9,536 bases of DNA, taken from Promethearchaeota archaeon (lineage in GTDB: Archaea > Asgardarchaeota > Lokiarchaeia > Sigynarchaeales > SOKP01). Positions 1 to 6,423 of this stretch are shown one piece after another. The DNA is taken from the NCBI GenBank assembly GCA_019058515.1, contig JAHPYY010000075.1, positions 1-9,536 of the forward strand, read 5' to 3'. The notes under the pieces were generated by a model. The model did not search any database. It was not told the DNA's origin and worked only from the letters and a program-made list of their open reading frames with translations. Each line of letters opens with the position of its first letter. The first letter of the stretch is position 1. The position numbers and the translations under genes were made by a program.

Positions 1-174
1 AAAACAGTCTTCACCTCTTCAGACGGAGGTTATATTCTTATACAAAAAAGTCTATATTAGACGACTACTAGATTAAACACATAGTGGATAACCTATTTAA
101 ATGTATAGAGAATATCACTCTAGTAATGTTCCGTTTATCCTACGACAAAAAGGAATTAAATTTTTTACGTGATA
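1..174. other. Left-edge stretch, no supportable gene
   Basis: AT-rich sequence with no convincing gene. Two plus-strand frames are open from the window edge: one stops at TAG 58-60 (it reads TVFTSSDGGYILIQKSLY at its end) and one stops at TAA 74-76. Either could be the last codons of a gene entering from the left, but about 20 codons with no recognisable motif cannot settle it. The missing C-terminal half of the methyltransferase remnant would also fall here on the minus strand. I could not find its later motifs, so that part appears deleted or beyond recognition. Confidence 0.3.
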
Positions 175-527
175 CTAATTAATAAGGTTATTACAATAAC
201 TGTTAAACACAAAATAGCAAATAATTTTTCTTTTAAAGTTTTCTCTATTGAAAATCTCATCATAAATTGGTTTTAGATCAAATCTAGCTTTACTATCGCA
301 GTGTAAATAGAGGTCCCGCTTGTCTCTTTTAGTGTTCTATGCATCTCCCTTACTCTAATTGACATAAACTCTAGATATTCAGCCAGAGAAATCCATCTAT
401 CATTAAACTCCTTGTAATCGACTCCTGTATAAAATGGAGGATCAATGTATATTAAATCAATAAAATTTGAATCGAGACTTCTCAGAAATCTCAAATTTTC
501 TGCCAATCAGACCGTGTTGATTTTCAT
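175..527 (-). pseudogene. Broken DNA methyltransferase (N6-adenine/N4-cytosine type), 5' part only
   Basis: This is the remnant of an amino-group DNA methyltransferase of the kind found in type III restriction systems and as phage or solitary enzymes. The catalytic motif IV is intact (DLIYIDPPFYTG), preceded by the family-typical LAENLRFLRSL and followed by EYLEFMSIRVREMHRTLK. Two lesions are visible. First, reading from the ATG at 525-527 gives MKINTV, then an in-frame TGA (507-509), then LAENLRF. Second, after SGTSIY the current frame ends at a TAA after KLDLI, while the -1 frame continues with the expected LHCDSKARFDLKPIYDEIF and then NRENFKRKII. The junction ATTTACAC, against an expected ATTTATTTACAC, suggests loss of one ATTT copy. 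The second frame closes at TAG 175-177 without the AdoMet-binding FxGxG region. Only about 115 codons survive of a family usually over 250, so it should be inactive. The divergent neighbour starts 36 bp away. Confidence 0.85.
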
Positions 528-533
528 GTGATT

Positions 534-558
534 TTTTAATATTATAGAATATTAAAAA
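534..558. promoter_or_regulatory. Divergent TATA-like promoter region between methyltransferase remnant and 564 gene
   Basis: Only 36 bp separate the ATG codons at 527 (minus) and 564 (plus). The tract TTTTTAATATTAT, centred near 540, lies about 24 bp before the plus-strand ATG. The tract ATATTAAAAA, centred near 552, lies about 25 bp before the minus-strand ATG. This spacing fits archaeal TATA boxes driving leaderless transcripts in both directions. In DNA this AT-rich such tracts also arise by chance, so the support is mainly positional. Confidence 0.35.
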
Positions 559-563
559 AGATT

Positions 564-944
564 ATGGATATGAAACGTTTAAACTCAAAATTCTTAAAAA
601 CATACAATAAATACGATTTCTCAATTTTGAAAGAAAATAAAATTGGGTTAGTTGGTTCAATCCGTTTTAAACATCAATTCATTGAAATTGAATCAATCCT
701 GCAAATAATCTATAAAAAATTTGTGTCAATATGTTCGGTGGATGGTTTACTGAACAAAAGCGAATTTTCATCCGACGAATGGGAAGCGTTACAGGTAATT
801 TGCATTAAAAAACTTGAAGATCAAGATGCTATTTTAGTACTTGATGTAAATGGATATATTGGAGAACATACAACAGAAGAAATTGAATATTTCGTTAATA
901 TTCTCAATAAACCAGTCTATTATTTATCTAAAATCCTTAAATAA
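564..944 (+). CDS. Nucleoside 2-deoxyribosyltransferase-like protein (phage-type small family)
   Basis: This is a 126-residue soluble protein. After a basic N-terminal extension of about 25 residues it reads KIGLVGSIRFKHQFIE, which matches the GSTRFKEQF start of a widespread small family related to nucleoside 2-deoxyribosyltransferases and the SLOG/DUF4406 fold. Near the C-terminus the matching signature is DAILVLDVNGYIGEHTTEEIEYF followed by NKPVYYL, where family members read VGGYIGESTxxEIEYA and GKKVRYL. The family is predicted to bind nucleotides or nucleosides. Its reaction is not established and I do not assign one. The middle part (residues 50-75) is divergent. The start is the first ATG; a second ATG two codons later is equally possible, and there is no clear Shine-Dalgarno site. 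The family is frequent in phages and mobile elements, which suits its position opposite a broken methyltransferase. Confidence 0.7.
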   Translation: MDMKRLNSKFLKTYNKYDFSILKENKIGLVGSIRFKHQFIEIESILQIIYKKFVSICSVDGLLNKSEFSSDEWEALQVICIKKLEDQDAILVLDVNGYIGEHTTEEIEYFVNILNKPVYYLSKILK

Positions 945-992
945 AGTAAAAAATTTAATTATTGAAAATAGTAATATTCAATCCAATTATCA

Positions 993-997
993 GAGGT
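993..997 (+). promoter_or_regulatory. Shine-Dalgarno core GAGGT before the GPN GTPase
   Basis: GAGGT lies seven bases before an ATT codon that opens the GPN-loop GTPase frame. It is complementary to the CACCTCC end typical of archaeal 16S rRNA. It decides the proposed start, because no ATG, GTG or TTG exists in that frame between the upstream stop TAA (972-974) and the P-loop. Confidence 0.55.
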
Positions 998-1004
998 TAA
1001 TCTA

Positions 1005-1781
1005 ATTTTACTAAACTACTTTATTGGAACCGCGGGAAGCGGGAAATCAACGATTACTGGATATTTGAAAAGCTATATTTTGAATAGAAATCCCGAGATA
1101 TCGGTTATCGCATTGAATTTAGATCCTGGGGTGGAAGTGTTACCCTATTCCCCGGATATTGATGTAAGAGACTACATCGTATTAAAAGATGTAATGAATG
1201 AGTTTCAACTTGGACCTAACGGTGCTATGATTTTAGCATCTGACTTGATGGTTAATTTTTTGGACGATATTAGAGATGAAATAGACGATTTGAATCCAGA
1301 TTGGGTATTAGTCGATACAGCAGGACAACTTGAGCTTTTCGCTTTTAGAGACACAGGTCCACTCATTGCGAGTTCTTTAGGGTTTGGTTCAATCCAAAAA
1401 GCGGTTACCTTTCTTTTCGATTCAAACTTGGTGTTAAGGCCAAACGGGTTTATCTCCACATTATTGTTAGCTGCTTCAGTGCAGTTCAGATTCCAAACAA
1501 TCCCCCAAATTAATATTTTATCTAAATCAGACTTAATCGACGAAGATCAGATTGATTTAATTATTAATTGGAGCCAGGATTTCATGGCGTTAGAAGACTC
1601 TACAAGCCAATTAGAGAGAGGATTAATAAGAGAATTATCAATGTTAATATCTGATGTGTTTGTTCAACTTGGCTCAACTGCAGAGCTATTACCATGTTCT
1701 ATTAAAGAAGAAAGAGGACTGGATCTAATATTTGGGGCTTTGCAGAGGGTTTTTGACGATGACTCCTCAAAATTTTATTAA
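1005..1781 (+). CDS. GPN-loop GTPase (archaeal ATP/GTP-binding protein)
   Basis: This is a P-loop GTPase of the GPN family. Archaea usually have one copy, and the eukaryotic paralogues GPN1-3 help assemble RNA polymerase II; the archaeal role is less clear. Counting from the proposed start, the motifs are: G1 GTAGSGKST (8-16), NLDPG (38-42), the diagnostic Gly-Pro-Asn in LGPNGAM (70-72), G3 DTAGQLE (from 104) and G4 SKSD (173-176). The 258-residue length is close to the roughly 250 usual for archaeal members. The first conventional start is a TTG at 1065, but using it would remove the whole P-loop. The frame is open upstream to 975 with no ATG, GTG or TTG. GAGGT at 993-997 is well placed for ATT at 1005, which would give ILLNYFIGTAG. 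A rare ATT start is therefore the best reading, though a base error in the assembly cannot be excluded. The gene follows the 564 gene after 60 bp and may share its transcript. Confidence 0.88.
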   Translation: MLLNYFIGTAGSGKSTITGYLKSYILNRNPEISVIALNLDPGVEVLPYSPDIDVRDYIVLKDVMNEFQLGPNGAMILASDLMVNFLDDIRDEIDDLNPDWVLVDTAGQLELFAFRDTGPLIASSLGFGSIQKAVTFLFDSNLVLRPNGFISTLLLAASVQFRFQTIPQINILSKSDLIDEDQIDLIINWSQDFMALEDSTSQLERGLIRELSMLISDVFVQLGSTAELLPCSIKEERGLDLIFGALQRVFDDDSSKFY

Positions 1782-1819
1782 ACTTATTCTATAAATGAGT
1801 TTAATTATAAGAACTTACT

Positions 1820-1829
1820 TTTAATAATA
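1820..1829 (+). promoter_or_regulatory. TATA box of the nucleotidyltransferase gene
   Basis: TTTAATAATA is centred 25 bp before the ATG at 1850 and the gene has no Shine-Dalgarno site. This is the spacing expected when transcription starts at or next to the ATG, so a leaderless mRNA is likely. Confidence 0.45.
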
Positions 1830-1849
1830 TAGATTCAGACTAATTTAAT

Positions 1850-2947
1850 ATGAAGATAATCGGTCCAATCGCCGGAATTGGCTCTAGACTTAAACCCTTT
1901 ACATTGTCAAAACCGAAAGCGTTTGTAAGGGTGGCGGGTAAAACGGTATTGGATCATATTCTAGAAAAATTCAACAATACTTTTGACAACGCTACAGAAT
2001 TAATTTTGATCGTTGGATACAAAAAACGCCAGATTATTGATTACGTAAAAGAAAATTACGAAGATAAGTTTAAGTTGACTTTTTTAGAACAAATTCCGAG
2101 GAAATACGAAGAAGATATACCAATCTTTTGGGGATTAGGCGAAAGCGTCTATATTGCTCGAGAAAGGTTTTCCTTCGCTGAGAATGGAAAGGATGAAGAT
2201 GATAAACGCGAAGGAGCACTAATATTTCTGGGAGATATGATTATACTGGACGAGTATTCTTACATAATGTACCGATACTACGAATCAAGTGTAGATGGCA
2301 TTATAACTGTAATGGAAGTACCAAAGGATCAAGCTAGCTCATATGGAATTGTGGTAACCGACGAAAAAAATATAATAACAAACCTCGTAGAAAAACCCCA
2401 AACTTATGTATCTAACTTAGCAATAGCCGGAATTTACGCTTTTTCAAAAAAAACTCTTCACGCTCTTTTTAAACATCTCAAAAAATACTTGGATGAAAGA
2501 ACCGAAAATTCTTCAGAAATTTATCTAACAGAAAGTTTACAGGATTTAGTTAATGATGGATTCAGAATAGCCGCTGTAAAATTAAAAAAGGGAATCTTAG
2601 ATTTTGGAAGACCTTCTGAAGTTTTAAATGGGAATAAGCACTTGCTTAAAAAAATCTCGGTAAGCAAAGAGGATTTTCAAAGTTTAAACGTAATATGCGA
2701 GCGTTCATACATAAAAAATCCCATTCATATAGGGAAAAACTCAAATATTTTTAACTCTGTAATAGGGCCCTATTGTTCAATAGGCGATAATACAACCATT
2801 GAAAATTGTATCATTTCAGATTCGGTCATTGAAAGGAATTCATCTCTTAAAAACATCATAACTCATTCCTCTATTATTGGAAGTGATGTAAAAGTCGAGA
2901 ACATTATAAAAGATAACCTAATAATTGGAGATAAAAGTGTTTTTTGA
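1850..2947 (+). CDS. Sugar-1-phosphate nucleotidyltransferase with left-handed beta-helix domain
   Basis: This cytoplasmic enzyme would join a nucleoside triphosphate to a sugar 1-phosphate, giving an NDP-sugar for glycans or glycosylation. The N-terminal nucleotidyltransferase domain (about 1-250) opens with GIGSRLKPFTLSKPKAF (9-25), matching the family GxGxRLxPxT...PKP loop. It continues with a GLGESVYIAR segment, GDM (D129, the usual metal-binding Asp position), VEKP (180-183) and LDFGRPSEVL with D251 as the second acidic site. Residues from about 290 to the end are hexapeptide-like repeats (HIGKNSNIFNSVIGPYCSIG and onward), the left-handed beta-helix of RmlA-long, GlmU and Sulfolobus ST0452-type proteins. 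An acidic insertion around 95-120 is unusual. The helix stops after about 75 residues with no extra tail, so an acetyltransferase activity cannot be read from the sequence. Sugar and nucleotide are not predictable. It stands alone, with its own promoter. Confidence 0.85.
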   Translation: MKIIGPIAGIGSRLKPFTLSKPKAFVRVAGKTVLDHILEKFNNTFDNATELILIVGYKKRQIIDYVKENYEDKFKLTFLEQIPRKYEEDIPIFWGLGESVYIARERFSFAENGKDEDDKREGALIFLGDMIILDEYSYIMYRYYESSVDGIITVMEVPKDQASSYGIVVTDEKNIITNLVEKPQTYVSNLAIAGIYAFSKKTLHALFKHLKKYLDERTENSSEIYLTESLQDLVNDGFRIAAVKLKKGILDFGRPSEVLNGNKHLLKKISVSKEDFQSLNVICERSYIKNPIHIGKNSNIFNSVIGPYCSIGDNTTIENCIISDSVIERNSSLKNIITHSSIIGSDVKVENIIKDNLIIGDKSVF

Positions 2948-2966
2948 GTAGTTCGAAATTCCATCC

Positions 2967-2984
2967 AATATTTCTTGAAATATT
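2967..2984. repeat. Short inverted repeat AATATTTC-TT-GAAATATT
   Basis: Perfect 8-bp arms separated by TT begin 20 bp after the nucleotidyltransferase stop codon. As RNA it could form only a weak, all A-U stem with a CTTG loop, so it could be a feeble 3'-end structure. It could equally be a protein-binding palindrome. No strong T-run follows it. Confidence 0.3.
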
Positions 2985-3092
2985 AAAATCATAATTGATG
3001 GTTCGCACAAAATGAGTAAAGAAAAAAAAAGTAAGAACTATTAAATTGACAATCACTTCTTATGAATATTTTAGAATATTATTAATAACATG

Positions 3093-3121
3093 ATAATCAA
3101 ATATTGCATATAATTGATTAT
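3093..3121. promoter_or_regulatory. Inverted repeat around the TATA box of the GIFT gene (candidate operator)
   Basis: Perfect arms ATAATCAA (3093-3100) and TTGATTAT (3114-3121) enclose 13 bases. The TATA-like CATATAAT (3108-3115) lies inside and overlaps the right arm. The ATG of the GIFT-domain gene is about 28 bp after the TATA centre. A protein bound here would block TBP, so this is a candidate repressor site; no regulator is identified. Confidence 0.4.
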
Positions 3122-3139
3122 TTCAAATAACGAAATACT

Positions 3140-4483
3140 ATGCCTTATAAAATTGCATTTGATTCTTCCCACAAGGAAAGAGGGAGTATAGAAAAGAATT
3201 ATAGTCAACTAAAAGAGCTTTTAGAATCGAATAATTTTCAGTGCGATAACTTCGCGGAGCCAGGCATTAATCAAACAAATATAACTAGCTATGATATTCT
3301 AGTATTCGCTTGCCCTGATTTCGCGAAGATATCTCGTCAAGAGATTGCCGAAATTGAGAAATGGGTTTCCCGAGATGGAGGCGGACTACTGATTCTATCC
3401 CACGCGGGAGGAGATAAAGGAAGAAGTAGCAATTTAAGCGAACTAAGCGAACGATTTGGGATAGCGTTTGAAAACGACCAAGTATTAGACGAAAAGAAGA
3501 ATATTATGGACATTGAGAATTTACCACTGATTACTGAATTTATACCTCCACATCCGATAACACAAAATGTAAATGAAATATGTTTTAGAGCAGGATGCTC
3601 GCTGTCGGTTGTTGGAAATGCGTTTTCGATATGCTCTTCCAATGAAACATCTGAGCCTTTCTCGTGTCCATTGATTTGCATCTCTCAACCAGAAAATGGC
3701 AGAGTTTGCGCTGTAGGAAGTTACGAGATGTTTAGAAATGATATTGGGGGTGGATTAACCTACGGAGACCATAGCAAACTTATTTTAAACATATTTAACT
3801 GGTTAATATCTGACAAAAGAATATTTTCTGAACATGAAGCAGTAGTAGAATCCGCTGAAGAGGGAGAAATTACCGATGTAGCTGAAGTAGAGGAAGCTTC
3901 TCTCGAAACTACCGAAGAAGAGAAAATAACAATCCCCAAATTAACCTTATCAGAAATTACTAGTAAAAATGACATTATTAATCTACTTAACTCTTTTTCA
4001 ATCCAACTAGATACAATGAAATTGACCGTCGAAAATATAGTTAGCGCTCTTTCCGAATCATCTTCTGAAAGTAATTCTGATCTTAGCAACGACAATGACA
4101 TTGTAAAGGAAATTTTTGGTCCATCCAAATTATCAGAATTACCTCCAAAACCAAAATCCATCAAAAATAGCGGTGAACCTGTTCAAATTAAAGCACCAAA
4201 AATGGAAGAAGTAATCGACACAAAATCTACGAAAATCGGAAAGAAGGGCGTTAAACCCTCTAAAATTGGAGACGAGTTTGAACAGATACAAGAGGAAATA
4301 GAACGATTGGAGAAAAAACTAACCTCTATTTACAACTTATTGTCATTTCTCGATAAAAAATATAACTCAGGCAAGATCACCGAAAAAGAATACAAAAAGC
4401 AGAAGAGTAAGCTTCAAAAAGACATTGAAAACACGCGGAAGCGATTAAAAGAAAGGAATAAGTCCTTAGAAGAGGGATCCTAA
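3140..4483 (+). CDS. GIFT-domain protein resembling eukaryotic IFT52, with C-terminal coiled coil
   Basis: This 447-residue soluble protein has no signal peptide or membrane span. Residues 1-227 form a GIFT-type (GATase-like, DUF4350-related) domain. It starts KIAFDSSHKE and continues with DILVFACPD, an EKWVSRDGGGLLILSHAGG strand-loop, NLSELSERFGIAFENDQV, CSLSV and GRVCAVGSYEMF, then ILNIFNWL. The order and wording follow my recollection of IFT52 (GPREKF, GGDVFVMLGEGGE, NINFLLEEYGI, GKLAVLGSCHMF, VFQWL). After an acidic linker rich in Glu (230-265) and a charged disordered middle, residues 378-447 form a coiled coil containing LDKKYNSGKITEKEYKKQKS, a helix-turn-helix motif common at archaeal C-termini. 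GIFT domains lack the amidotransferase catalytic Cys and are thought to act in protein or carbohydrate binding. The partner and process here are unknown. The neighbour HMGL gene converges 6 bp away and gives no functional clue. Confidence 0.72.
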   Translation: MPYKIAFDSSHKERGSIEKNYSQLKELLESNNFQCDNFAEPGINQTNITSYDILVFACPDFAKISRQEIAEIEKWVSRDGGGLLILSHAGGDKGRSSNLSELSERFGIAFENDQVLDEKKNIMDIENLPLITEFIPPHPITQNVNEICFRAGCSLSVVGNAFSICSSNETSEPFSCPLICISQPENGRVCAVGSYEMFRNDIGGGLTYGDHSKLILNIFNWLISDKRIFSEHEAVVESAEEGEITDVAEVEEASLETTEEEKITIPKLTLSEITSKNDIINLLNSFSIQLDTMKLTVENIVSALSESSSESNSDLSNDNDIVKEIFGPSKLSELPPKPKSIKNSGEPVQIKAPKMEEVIDTKSTKIGKKGVKPSKIGDEFEQIQEEIERLEKKLTSIYNLLSFLDKKYNSGKITEKEYKKQKSKLQKDIENTRKRLKERNKSLEEGS

Positions 4484-4489
4484 TGTGCT

Positions 4490-5809
4490 TTAGGATTGTT
4501 TAGGTTTAAAATCTTCTGGAACGTAAGGTTGAGCGTATTTGTTTACAATCTCGAAGAATTCTCTGTCGCTCACGCCTTTTGTTATTCTTTTTAGTTCGCT
4601 TTTAATGACTTGGAATGAGTTTCTGATATCTTCTTTAGAGGAGGATTCATGCTTAGTTTTCACCTCGTTCACGATTTTTCTAATTATTTCATTGGGAATC
4701 TCGAGATCAAGTACTTTAATTTTTTCCTTTAACGCGTGAAGGACGGAAGAGGACCCTGAAAATTTTCCTAAATAAAAACTCCGCCTTCTTCCAACGATGC
4801 GAGGATTTATGGGTTCGTAAGTTAAAGGATGAGCAAGAATAGCAGCGATATGAAGACCACTTTCATGGGAAAAGGCATACTCTCCGACTATTGGTTTATT
4901 TTGTGCTAAAGGTTGACAAAAATATTTTTCGCAAGTCTCGCTTAGCTCAGGAAGTTTCGTCAGATCTATACCCGTGTCAATTCCAATTCTATGGAGATTT
5001 GTCGCTACTTCCTCTAGCGAAGCGTTACCTGCTCTTTCACCGTATCCATTAATGCATGTGTGAGGATATCTGCAACCTTCAAACACGCCTGTAATCGTAT
5101 TTGAAACTGCTAATCCAAAGTCATTGTGCGTATGAATTCCCATAAGCACTTTCTTATTAGTTTGATTATACACTTCAGATCGAACTTTTCTAATTAGATA
5201 CGAAGTAGATTGAGGGGTAAGAACTCCTACCGTGTCTCCAATGACAATTCTTTCAGCTCCGGCGTTAATCGCCTCTTTAAAAACATTAATGATGTGAGTA
5301 AACTCTGCTCTGGTACAATCTTCAGACACCCAGTTTACTCTTAGACCGTTATCTTTAGCATAAAATAGTGCCGATTTAATTTGCTCAAGCTCTTGTTCCT
5401 TTGTCAATTTTAACGTTTTCATGAAGATTGGAGATATAGGCATAAACACGACGATTTCTTCTAAATCGGCGTCGATACACGCGTCGATATCTGTTTTTTT
5501 TGGCCTTGAAATACCTACAATAGTAGCGTGTTTACAATCCTCGTTCACAATCGTTTTTACGATCTTTTTTTCATATTCTGAAACCGCAGGATATCCAACA
5601 GCGATGATTTTGACACCAATCTCGTCCATCAGTTTAGTTAAATGAATTTTTTCTTCTAAAGTCAAGTGCACAGTAGGGCTTTGCTCTCCATCGCGTAAAG
5701 TCTCGTCCCATATGCAAACTTTATCCGGTAAGTCGTATTTGCTTAATGCAAAATTATTGTAATCGATAAGGAGTTGATTGAGCTCTTCCTTACTAAATTT
5801 ATAGCTCAT
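4490..5809 (-). CDS. LeuA/homocitrate synthase-family acyl-CoA condensing enzyme
   Basis: This is an HMGL-like TIM-barrel enzyme of the group that condenses acetyl-CoA with a 2-oxo acid (2-isopropylmalate, citramalate or homocitrate synthase). Seen in the sequence: DETLRDGEQSP (35-45) with catalytic Arg39 and metal-ligand Asp40; HTH (H226, H228), the metal-binding histidines; NGYGERAGNASLEEV (from 254); and EYAFSHESGLHIAAIL with YEPINPRIVGRRR and LGKFSGSSSV in the linker subdomains. At 439 residues the C-terminal part is short (about 70 residues) and there is no leucine-type allosteric domain, unlike full-length LeuA. That favours a homocitrate- or citramalate-type enzyme or an unregulated isopropylmalate synthase; the substrate cannot be fixed by eye. 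A TATA box 26 bp before the ATG indicates a leaderless message. The Lrp-type gene lies 187 bp upstream on the same strand, with a palindrome between them. Confidence 0.88.
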   Translation of the reverse strand: MSYKFSKEELNQLLIDYNNFALSKYDLPDKVCIWDETLRDGEQSPTVHLTLEEKIHLTKLMDEIGVKIIAVGYPAVSEYEKKIVKTIVNEDCKHATIVGISRPKKTDIDACIDADLEEIVVFMPISPIFMKTLKLTKEQELEQIKSALFYAKDNGLRVNWVSEDCTRAEFTHIINVFKEAINAGAERIVIGDTVGVLTPQSTSYLIRKVRSEVYNQTNKKVLMGIHTHNDFGLAVSNTITGVFEGCRYPHTCINGYGERAGNASLEEVATNLHRIGIDTGIDLTKLPELSETCEKYFCQPLAQNKPIVGEYAFSHESGLHIAAILAHPLTYEPINPRIVGRRRSFYLGKFSGSSSVLHALKEKIKVLDLEIPNEIIRKIVNEVKTKHESSSKEDIRNSFQVIKSELKRITKGVSDREFFEIVNKYAQPYVPEDFKPKQS

Positions 5810-5831
5810 TATTATTTAGCTATGTTAAATA

Positions 5832-5839
5832 ATTTTATA
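5832..5839 (-). promoter_or_regulatory. TATA box of the LeuA-family gene
   Basis: On the minus strand TATAAAAT is centred about 26 bp before the ATG at 5809, which has no Shine-Dalgarno site. This is the clearest archaeal core promoter in the window and predicts a leaderless transcript separate from the upstream Lrp gene. Confidence 0.55.
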
Positions 5840-5894
5840 TTAATTTAAATATTAGACATTAAATAAACTGAGCCATTCAAGAAGTTTACGCGAA

Positions 5895-5912
5895 TTTAAC
5901 AATATTGTTAAA
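5895..5912. promoter_or_regulatory. 18-bp perfect palindrome upstream of the LeuA-family gene (candidate operator)
   Basis: TTTAACAATATTGTTAAA is identical on both strands. It lies between the Lrp/AsnC gene and the LeuA-family gene, about 56 bp upstream of the latter's TATA box. Symmetric AT-rich sites of about this size are bound by Lrp/AsnC dimers, and the regulator gene is next door. The link is inference; an upstream position is compatible with activation or with cooperative wrapping. Confidence 0.5.
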
Positions 5913-5996
5913 AAAGTTATTCTTAAAAGCGTACTATAGCGATGATATTAAACCAAAATGTTATAAAGAGAAAATAAGTAATTAGCTAATTGGTAA

Positions 5997-6422
5997 TTAC
6001 TTTATAATATCTGTTATAAAACAAGTTTCTTTAATAGAGACTCCTTGAATCGCGCTTATCTTGCTTTCTATTAATGGATTAAATTCTTCGATGGAACCTA
6101 TCTCTACTTTAAGAAAGAGACCACAATCCCCCGAAAGTCTCCAAATGTCCGTGATTTCTTCGATACCTCTTAATTCTTTCAAAATTCTTTTTATATCTTT
6201 AAAATCAGGTTCTATTTTTACGGTAGCTCGCGTTTTAGGTTTTGTATTGATACTGTATTGAATCGTGTATCTCTGGATGATCCCTTCTTTTTCTAACCTT
6301 CTAACTCGTCTTCTTACCGTTGCTTCAGTTTTCCCGACTCTTTTTGATATGTCGTTAAATGAAACGCGGCTATTTTCTTTTAATTCCTCTAAAATTCGCA
6401 AATCAATAGGATCTGTAATAAT
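5997..6422 (-). CDS. Lrp/AsnC family transcriptional regulator
   Basis: This is a feast-famine regulator. The N-terminal winged HTH reads VSFNDISKRVGKTEATVRRR and VRRLEKEGIIQRY. It is followed by the RAM ligand-binding domain (ATVKIEP, DIWRLSGDCGLFLKVEI, SIEEFNPLIE, IQGVSIKET). Such proteins sense amino acids and control nearby biosynthesis genes; the LeuA-family gene lies just downstream. The only conventional start is TTG at 6401, which gives 134 residues but removes the conserved N-terminal DPID. In frame upstream the sequence reads IITDPIDLRILEEL with no ATG, GTG or TTG before a TGA (6447-6449). GAGGT (6428-6432) is placed for ATT at 6422 (or 6419), giving about 141 residues, the usual family size. 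An ATG at 6450 opens a different frame that ends one base before this ATT, so a frameshifted or reinitiated start is also possible. The regulator call is firm; the exact start is not. Confidence 0.88.
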   Translation of the reverse strand: MITDPIDLRILEELKENSRVSFNDISKRVGKTEATVRRRVRRLEKEGIIQRYTIQYSINTKPKTRATVKIEPDFKDIKRILKELRGIEEITDIWRLSGDCGLFLKVEIGSIEEFNPLIESKISAIQGVSIKETCFITDIIK

Positions 6423-6423
6423 T

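Noticed and set aside
1..174. Remaining C-terminal half of the methyltransferase on the minus strand
   Set aside because: I looked for a PTQKP-like or FxGxG-like segment in the three minus frames. Fragments such as RGEDCF near the window edge are too short and not in a consistent frame.
507..509. Genome-wide recoding of TGA, suggested by two in-frame TGAs (methyltransferase, TrmB)
   Set aside because: The nucleotidyltransferase ends naturally at TGA after its last helix turn, and the methyltransferase carries a frameshift as well, so mutation is simpler.
1205..1459. Minus-strand ORF inside the GPN GTPase
   Set aside because: It lies entirely opposite conserved GTPase motifs and shows no protein-like features of its own.
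1065..1781. GPN GTPase starting at TTG 1065
   Set aside because: This would remove the GTAGSGKST P-loop, which is encoded in the same open frame just upstream.
3001..3020. tRNA-like T-arm (GGTTCGCAC)
   Set aside because: No acceptor stem, anticodon arm or matching T stem can be formed around it.
3337..4164. Minus-strand ORFs inside the GIFT gene (3337-3681, 3760-4164)
   Set aside because: They are Ser-rich shadows opposite a well-supported coding frame with family motifs.
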